DNA of 6,230 bases from Candidatus Eiseniibacteriota bacterium. Lineage in GTDB: Bacteria; Joyebacterota; Joyebacteria; Joyebacterales; Joyebacteraceae. Made by a program: the position numbers and the translations under genes. Of the stretch, positions 1-4,385 are shown piece by piece; position 1 is the stretch's first letter, and every line of letters starts with the position of its first letter. The notes beneath the pieces are model-generated. The model was not told the origin of the DNA. It searched no databases and was given only the letters and a program-made list of their open reading frames with translations. Where the stretch lies: NCBI GenBank assembly GCA_030639555.1, contig DAOWCM010000133.1, positions 1 to 6,230 of the forward strand, read 5' to 3'.

Positions 1-471
1 ATCGTCCGCACGTTCAGGCAGTTCGTGAAGTTCGCCCCCATCCTCGGCATGACGGTGATCACGATGGCGCTTCTGGTGGCCGCGATCTCCGCGGGCTTCT
101 TCGCCATCACGCGAAGAGAAGCACCGACGGAGGAGGCCGGGGGGCCCGCCGTGGAGACCGTTCAGCCGGCCGCAGAGGCGGCCCAACTAGTCGTGGAGGC
201 AGCCCAGCTCGCCGGTGACCCGAAGAGCGGTGAGACCCTCTTCGCAACCAACTGCACAAACTGCCACAACTCCGACTCCACGGAGTTGAAGATAGGACCG
301 GGCCTCGCCGGGCTGTTCGAGCGTGCGGAGCTGCCGTCCAGCGGCAAGCCCGTGACAAGGGAGAACGTCCGGGCCCAGATCGTCACCCCCCTGAGGAACA
401 TGCCCTCGTTCCAATCCTACATCTCGGACGAGGGGCTGACCGACCTGCTCGCGTACATCGAGACCCTCTGA
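1..471 (+). CDS. Membrane-anchored monoheme c-type cytochrome (5' end uncertain)
   Basis: Probable electron-transfer protein, anchored in the inner membrane with its heme domain in the periplasm. Numbering from a possible GTG at 25 (148 aa): a hydrophobic segment at about residues 4-29 is a signal anchor; residues 32-64 are an Ala/Glu/Pro-rich linker with a near-repeat (AEAAQLVVEAAQLA); then a class I cytochrome c domain with heme motif C77-T-N-C80-H81, an IGPGL turn (90-94) and a probable distal ligand M126 in NMPSF. It ends in a typical C-terminal helix. The frame has no stop back to base 1. The extra residues IVRTFRQF would supply the positive charges expected before a signal anchor, so the start may lie left of the window. 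Against that, GTG 25 has a weak AGG 6 nt upstream and forms a GTGA overlap with a possible upstream stop at 26-28. Partner complex unknown. The heme domain is secure; the start is not. Confidence 0.82.
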   Translation: MVRTFRQFVKFAPILGMTVITMALLVAAISAGFFAITRREAPTEEAGGPAVETVQPAAEAAQLVVEAAQLAGDPKSGETLFATNCTNCHNSDSTELKIGPGLAGLFERAELPSSGKPVTRENVRAQIVTPLRNMPSFQSYISDEGLTDLLAYIETL

Positions 472-516
472 CGAGCTCCACGAGCGCGCCCTGCGGTGAA
501 CTCTCCACTGTCTCCC

Positions 517-523
517 GGGAGGA
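517..523 (+). promoter_or_regulatory. Shine-Dalgarno site of the ECF S-component gene
   Basis: GGGAGGA lies 9 nt before ATG 533 and 6 nt before GTG 530, so it allows either of these adjacent in-frame starts. It overlaps a perfect 10-bp palindrome, CTCCCGGGAG (512-521), which lacks a loop and so is unlikely to fold on its own. Confidence 0.65.
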
Positions 524-532
524 AGCGGAGTG

Positions 533-1144
533 ATGACAACGAACTCCAGTGGACGGGTCCCTACAGGAACACTCACGGGAACTGCCCTCCTGCTCGCGCT
601 CGGGGTCGTGCTGCCCATCGTCTTCCACGCGTTTCCCCTGGGAGGACGAATCTTCCTGCCGATGCATCTGCCCACCTTCGTAGCGGGGCTCGTCCTCGGG
701 CCTGTGGCGGGGCTCGTGGTGGGCGCCGGTTCCCCGATCGTGTCGGGACTGCTCACGGGGCGTCCCACCGTCTTCTACATGGTGCCCATGATCTTCGAGC
801 TGGCGACATATGGTCTGGTGGTGGGCCTTCTGCGTCCGCGGTTCGCGGCGCTGCTCGGGCGGCGCGCCGGCGCAAGCGGCCACGGTGAGAACGACCACGC
901 GGCGCGCACGATCGCGACGGCATCTCCGCTGGCGGCCGTCTCTTTGGCCCTTGTCTGCTCGATGCTCGCCGGCCGGGTCGTCTGGGTAGCGGTCGTCGTC
1001 TGGCTGGCCCCGGTCATCGGGCTCACGGCCCGCACGATCGCGATGGCGCTGGGTGCTATCGGCGCCGGGTGGATCGGCATGGTCATCCAGCTGGCCCTCA
1101 TTCCCGCAATCGTCCGGGCGATTGAGCGCACCAGAAAGACGTGA
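533..1144 (+). CDS. ECF-type transporter substrate-binding (S) component-like membrane protein
   Basis: Predicted integral inner-membrane protein of 203 aa, resembling S components of energy-coupling factor importers, which capture a vitamin or other micronutrient and dock onto a shared EcfA/EcfA'/EcfT module. Visible traits are about six hydrophobic segments (roughly 14-33, 41-60, 62-78, 82-103, 131-160, 167-196), a LPMHLPTFVAGLVLGP block (42-57), a G-x-x-SP-x-x-SGLLTGRP turn (66-78), and a FELATYGLVVGLL helix (88-100). These recall small S-component families in Firmicutes and Thermotogae. A hydrophilic, His-containing loop (105-127) separates the halves. Length fits the family (about 170-210 aa). 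ATG 533 is chosen for its 9-nt SD spacing; GTG 530 would add one residue. No EcfA or EcfT gene is in the window, so it would rely on a module encoded elsewhere. The substrate cannot be told from sequence. Another small membrane family is possible. Confidence 0.72.
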   Translation: MTTNSSGRVPTGTLTGTALLLALGVVLPIVFHAFPLGGRIFLPMHLPTFVAGLVLGPVAGLVVGAGSPIVSGLLTGRPTVFYMVPMIFELATYGLVVGLLRPRFAALLGRRAGASGHGENDHAARTIATASPLAAVSLALVCSMLAGRVVWVAVVVWLAPVIGLTARTIAMALGAIGAGWIGMVIQLALIPAIVRAIERTRKT

Positions 1145-1216
1145 TACAATCAGCAGGGTCCACGGGAGTTGAATTGAACGCCGGCTCATGACATGGGGTC
1201 GGTAATCCATAGACTT

Positions 1217-1234
1217 GGTAGCCCACGGGCTGCC
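1217..1234 (+). promoter_or_regulatory. Stem-loop in the thrS leader
   Basis: GGTAGCC (1217-1223) pairs with GGCTGCC (1228-1234) through seven base pairs including one U-G wobble, closing a CACG loop. It ends 28 nt before the thrS ATG and has no U tract, so it is not a standard terminator. It covers the minor alternative start TTG 1215 and sits just before ATG 1239, which favours ATG 1263 as the real start. A role in thrS control is possible, since synthetase leaders are often structured, but nothing here proves it. Confidence 0.35.
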
Positions 1235-1246
1235 GGAGATGAACTC

Positions 1247-1251
1247 AAGGA
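1247..1251 (+). promoter_or_regulatory. Probable Shine-Dalgarno site of thrS
   Basis: AAGGA lies 11 nt before ATG 1263. The spacing is a little long but acceptable. The alternative ATG at 1239 has its only purine-rich stretch (GGAG) directly against the start codon, too close to work, so this site decides for 1263. Confidence 0.45.
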
Positions 1252-1262
1252 CTGCGACACGC

Positions 1263-3149
1263 ATGCGGATACTGCTGATACACGCGAGCAAGTTCAGCTA
1301 CCACGTCACCGAGAAGACCTCGGCGGTCTCCTCTCTTGCGGAACTGAGCGAAGACCAGCTCAAGGGATCGACGGGCGACGCGCTGGTGGCGTTCCTCGCT
1401 TCCGAGAAGACCGACGAGAAGGGCGTCGACTCGGTCGCGCAACAGGCGGCCGGGGCCATCACCGACCAGGCGAAGCAGGTCAAGACTACCGACGTCGTGC
1501 TCTACCCGTATGCTCATCTCTCCAGCAACCTCTCGTCCCCGCGTGTCGCGACGAAGGTGCTGGCCGCAATCGGCAAGAGGATGCGCGAGGACTCGGGGCT
1601 CACCATCCACGAGGCGCCGTTCGGCTTCTACAAGGGCTTCGAGATCGAGTGCAAGGGCCACCCTCTGTCAGAGCTCGCCAAGACGATCGTGCCGGGGGGC
1701 GAGACCGGTGACGGCGCCCGGGCCGCCGGCGAGGAGGACACCTCCGCGGCGCTCCAGGCCGAGAAGACCATGAAGTCCGACTGGCGCGTGTTCTACCCGG
1801 ACGGCCGGGACGTGCCGGCGCACGAGTGCACCTTCGACGGTCACGATTGCTTCAAGCAGATGTACGACTACGAGATCTCGGGCACCCGCGTCTCGAGCGA
1901 GCCCCCGGCCCACATCGAACTCATGAGACGACTGGAACTCGTAGACTACGAGCCTGCGTCCGACCCGGGCAACTTCAGGTGGTACCCGAACGGGACGCTG
2001 GTCAAACTGCTGGCCGAGGAGCACGTGTCCTCGCTTCTGAACGCCGCCGGGGCCATGCAGGTCGAGACCCCGATAATGTACGACTACCAGCACCCAAATC
2101 TGATGAGCTACCTCAACCGCTTCCCCGCCCGTCAGTACGTGCTCCTGTCCGACACGAAGGAGTACTTCCTGCGATTCGCCGCGTGCTTCGGGCAGTACCT
2201 GATGCAGCACGACATGCAGATCTCACACCGGATGCTCCCCGTGCGACTGTTCGAAATCAGCCACTACTCGTTCAGACGTGAGCAGTCGGGCGAGCTGGCG
2301 GGGCTCCGTCGTCTGCGCACGTTCACCATGCCCGACCTGCACACGCTGACCAAGGACACCGTCTCGGCCCGGGAGGAGTTCCTGCAGCAGATGGACGTCT
2401 CGATGCAGTGCATGAGCGACTTCGGCCTGGACTACGAGGTCGCGGTCCGCTTCGTCCGCGGTTTCCTGGACGAGGACCCGGAGTTCGCGCGCGAGATCGC
2501 GCGCCGGGCGGGCCATCCGGTTCTGGTAGAGATCTGGGATGAGCGCTTCTTTTACTTCGTCGCCAAACTCGAGTTCAATTTCCTGGACGCCCAAGAGAAG
2601 TCGTCGTGTCTCTCGACCGTCCAGATCGATGTGGAGAACACGGAACGGTTCGAGATCGACTACGTCGACGAAGACGGGACCAAGAAGCGCCCGATCCTAA
2701 TGCACACCTCTGTCTCCGGATCCATAGAGAGAGTCATCTGTTCGATACTCGAGCAGCAGGCGATTCGCATCCGGAACAAGGAAGTGCCCAACTTCCCGCT
2801 GTGGCTGGCACCGATCCAGGTTCGTATCATCCCGGTGTCCGACAAGCACCACGCGTTCTGCGAATCGCTCCTCGCGAAGATCCCGTTCCGTGTCGACTTC
2901 GACGACAGGGACATGAGTGTCGGGAAGAAGATCCGCGAGTCCGGACGACACTGGGTCCCCTACACAATTGTCATCGGAGACCGCGAGGTCAGTGGCGACG
3001 AGCTGGCCGTGCGCATCCACGGGGGAGAGCAGCGGCAGTTCTCGATCGACCAGCTCAATGAGACCATCAGGCAGGAGATCGCGGGCAGGCCATACCGGCC
3101 GCTCAACGTGTCGGTCCGCCTGTCAGAGCGCCCTATTTTCGTCGGCTGA
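1263..3149 (+). CDS. thrS: Archaeal-type threonyl-tRNA synthetase with N-terminal DTD-like editing domain
   Basis: Cytosolic class II synthetase that charges tRNA-Thr with threonine using ATP. 628 aa, close to archaeal ThrRS (about 625 in Pyrococcus). Residues 1-145 form the archaeal editing domain, which resembles D-aminoacyl-tRNA deacylase and clears Ser-tRNA-Thr: MRILLIH start, YPYAHLSS (81-88, H85), FGFYKGFE (120-127, Y123/K124), CKGHPLSELAKTIVPG (130-145). The catalytic core follows: VETPIMYD (267-274, motif 1 region), FRRE motif 2 (337-340), GSIER motif 3 (486-490). Zinc ligands are C308 (FAACFG), H360 (PDLH) and H481 (LMH). The anticodon-binding domain is about 515-628 (WLAPIQVRIIPVS). 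The bacterial TGS and SAD editing domains are absent. ATG 1263 is chosen because MRILLIH aligns with archaeal N-termini; TTG 1215 or ATG 1239 would add unconserved residues. No frameshift or missing key residue seen. Family assignment is very secure; the archaeal origin of the gene is inference. Confidence 0.97.
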   Translation: MRILLIHASKFSYHVTEKTSAVSSLAELSEDQLKGSTGDALVAFLASEKTDEKGVDSVAQQAAGAITDQAKQVKTTDVVLYPYAHLSSNLSSPRVATKVLAAIGKRMREDSGLTIHEAPFGFYKGFEIECKGHPLSELAKTIVPGGETGDGARAAGEEDTSAALQAEKTMKSDWRVFYPDGRDVPAHECTFDGHDCFKQMYDYEISGTRVSSEPPAHIELMRRLELVDYEPASDPGNFRWYPNGTLVKLLAEEHVSSLLNAAGAMQVETPIMYDYQHPNLMSYLNRFPARQYVLLSDTKEYFLRFAACFGQYLMQHDMQISHRMLPVRLFEISHYSFRREQSGELAGLRRLRTFTMPDLHTLTKDTVSAREEFLQQMDVSMQCMSDFGLDYEVAVRFVRGFLDEDPEFAREIARRAGHPVLVEIWDERFFYFVAKLEFNFLDAQEKSSCLSTVQIDVENTERFEIDYVDEDGTKKRPILMHTSVSGSIERVICSILEQQAIRIRNKEVPNFPLWLAPIQVRIIPVSDKHHAFCESLLAKIPFRVDFDDRDMSVGKKIRESGRHWVPYTIVIGDREVSGDELAVRIHGGEQRQFSIDQLNETIRQEIAGRPYRPLNVSVRLSERPIFVG

Positions 3150-3197
3150 GTGCCGGCCGACGCTCTGGATCAAGACCCATCAATAGCGGGAACCCTC

Positions 3198-3206
3198 GGG
3201 GGTGAG
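3198..3206 (+). promoter_or_regulatory. Strong Shine-Dalgarno site of the MBL-fold gene
   Basis: GGGGGTGAG matches the extended anti-SD complement (GGAGGTGAT) at seven of nine positions and ends 3 nt before ATG 3210, with the GGGGG core 7 nt away. It fixes the start at 3210. GTG 3150, immediately after the thrS stop, has no such site. Confidence 0.75.
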
Positions 3207-3209
3207 AGA

Positions 3210-3977
3210 ATGGAACATCCAGGTCTCGGAACTCCTCGTACGCATGACTTCGGAAACGGCGTTCACGCGATTCTCGACATGGAGACCATCGTCGACGTGC
3301 ACGCGGCGAACGTGGGCATCATCACAACCGCGAGAGCGCAGGTCTTCATCAACTCGGGGCAGACGGAGGCTCAGGCCCAGTTTGTCTGGGACTACACGCA
3401 GTCCAGGGCGCCTGGGAGAGAGATGACCTACGTCGTTCTGACGCATCACCATCTGGACCACTGCTTCGCCTCGAGTTTCTTCGATGACAGGCACGCGCTC
3501 ATCTACGGGCACAGGTCGTTCGGGTCCTGTATGGCCGAGATGCGAAAGCACCTCGCGGCGAACGACTACCGCGAGATGGTGGAGGCGTTCCTCAAGATAG
3601 ACAGCGAGACGTGCCGGAAGCACATTGGCTCGGTGCACCCGATATCGCCTCACCGGCACGTCGGCGAGGAGACCTCGATCGCCATCAACGGCGAAGAGGT
3701 GACCATCATGCACCTGCCGGGCCACACTGAATGTGAGCTTGTCGCCTACCATCCCAGGACTCGAATCCTCTTTGCCGGCGATGCCATCAATGAACGCGCC
3801 GGCCCCGTCACGATGTTCGGCGACGCGCGCGACTGGCGGAAGTGGGTCGTGGGTCTGGAGAGGCTCAAGAAGCTCGAGATCGAGACCATCGTCCCCGGCC
3901 ACGGGGAGATAAGCGGCCCGGACATCATCGACGACCACATCGCCAAGCTGGAGACTAAGATCGCCGAGGCGGTCTGA
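3210..3977 (+). CDS. Metallo-beta-lactamase-fold hydrolase
   Basis: Soluble-looking 255-aa protein with no signal peptide or membrane segment, of the MBL-fold metallohydrolase superfamily; specific substrate unknown. Metal-binding motifs occur in the usual order: THHHLDH (78-84, giving H79-x-H81-x-D83-H84), PGHTECE with H172, FAGD with D191, and VPGHG with H231. This is a full set for a two-metal site. The Asp that usually ends the second strand (vDtG) is Asn here (FINSG, N48). It aligns best with the general glyoxalase II/SoxH-like branch by motif spacing, but no subfamily can be named. Residues 105-150 form a helical insert between the first two motifs, rich in charged residues, which may cap the active site. 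The gene starts 60 nt after thrS on the same strand and may be co-transcribed. An in-frame GTG at 3150 abutting the thrS TGA would add 20 residues but lacks an SD. Confidence 0.9.
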   Translation: MEHPGLGTPRTHDFGNGVHAILDMETIVDVHAANVGIITTARAQVFINSGQTEAQAQFVWDYTQSRAPGREMTYVVLTHHHLDHCFASSFFDDRHALIYGHRSFGSCMAEMRKHLAANDYREMVEAFLKIDSETCRKHIGSVHPISPHRHVGEETSIAINGEEVTIMHLPGHTECELVAYHPRTRILFAGDAINERAGPVTMFGDARDWRKWVVGLERLKKLEIETIVPGHGEISGPDIIDDHIAKLETKIAEAV

Positions 3978-4000
3978 CGACCACCCCGGCGGCTTCGGCG
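3962..4000 (+). terminator. Stem-loop spanning the MBL stop codon, possible 3' end structure
   Basis: CGCCGAGGC (3962-3970) pairs with GCTTCGGCG (3992-4000) over nine base pairs with one G-U. Inside it GGTC (3971-3974) pairs with GACC (3979-3982) around the TGA stop. There is no U tract afterwards, so it is not a textbook intrinsic terminator. It could stabilise the mRNA end or arise by chance in GC-rich DNA. Confidence 0.25.
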
Positions 4001-4385
4001 CGCATCTCGTGCTGTCCCCAACTTACTGCCGGCCGGCCCCTTGCGGCGGTCACGCGCTCACGCAGGGTAGTGTGATGACTTCGTCGAGGAGACCGGCCAG
4101 CGTTTCTCGCTGACCAGGGCTTCGGAACTCCCGCATCCACAGCCTGCTCGCGGCTCGTTCGGCCCTGGCTCTGTTCGCTCACAGGGAGCGGTCCCGGGGG
4201 CGCGGGCTGATCCCACCGCGCTCCCCGGTCCCGCCTTTGAGTCGTCGTCGACCTCGGCCGCCTTGGCGCGCCCCGCTGTCCAGCCCAAAGAGAGAGTGTC
4301 CTTGCGGGAACGCGGAATGTTCTGCGGCTTCTTGCTCGGCTGCCGACGGCACGGACTCTCCCGGCGAGAAGAGCCCTGCGGCGAC
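3978..4385. other. Non-coding region between convergent genes
   Basis: About 408 nt between the MBL-fold gene and the end of the protease gene. Open frames across it (one of 144 codons on the minus strand, two of 65-70 on the plus strand) are Arg/Pro/Ser-rich, low-complexity and without a usable SD, and look like chance frames in GC-rich DNA. No tRNA, RNase P, SRP or tmRNA consensus was seen on either strand. It holds a GCCGGCCGGC palindrome (4028-4037) and a strong stem-loop at 4194-4228. It may be transcription-termination space or decayed sequence. Confidence 0.5.
4194..4228. terminator. Strong GC-rich stem-loop between convergent genes
   Basis: CCGGGGGCGCGG (4194-4205) pairs with CCGCGCTCCCCGG (4216-4228) through 12 G-C pairs with one bulged T (4222) and a 10-nt loop. 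It is the most stable hairpin noticed in the window and lies downstream of both converging genes. Neither strand has a run of Ts after it, so it may slow polymerase or protect 3' ends rather than act as a standard intrinsic terminator. A competing 7-bp stem joins 4184-4190 to 4219-4225. Confidence 0.35.

Larger units (their letters stand above)
1145..1262 (+). other. Non-coding gap and leader upstream of thrS
   Basis: This 118-nt spacer separates the S-component gene from thrS. I see no T-box signature (no GGGTGGNACCGCG-like element), no tRNA and no convincing sigma-70 promoter. TTGAAT/TTGAAC words near 1169-1179 lack a properly spaced -10 box. A stem-loop at 1217-1234 is the only clear structure. 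Confidence 0.5.

Noticed and set aside
1169..1208. Possible sigma-70 promoter before thrS (TTGAAT/TTGAAC with TAATCC)
   Set aside because: The spacing is over 20 nt and the -10 match is poor.
1145..1262. T-box or tRNA-like element before thrS
   Set aside because: No T-box core sequence, no TTCGAATC-like T loop and no cloverleaf pairing were found.
383..1291. Minus-strand open frame of 302 codons
   Set aside because: It lies antisense to the S-component gene and parts of its neighbours, with a low-complexity Arg/Asp/His/Gln-rich product and no recognisable domain. It is a shadow caused by high GC.
3150..3209. GTG start at 3150 for the MBL-fold gene
   Set aside because: It abuts the thrS stop but has no SD, and the added residues look unlike an MBL N-terminus; ATG 3210 has a strong SD.
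4270..4345. Intrinsic terminator for the protease gene near the CTCTCTCTTT run on the minus strand
   Set aside because: The upstream pairing is only 3-4 bp and the pyrimidine run is mixed, so there is no credible stem plus U tract.
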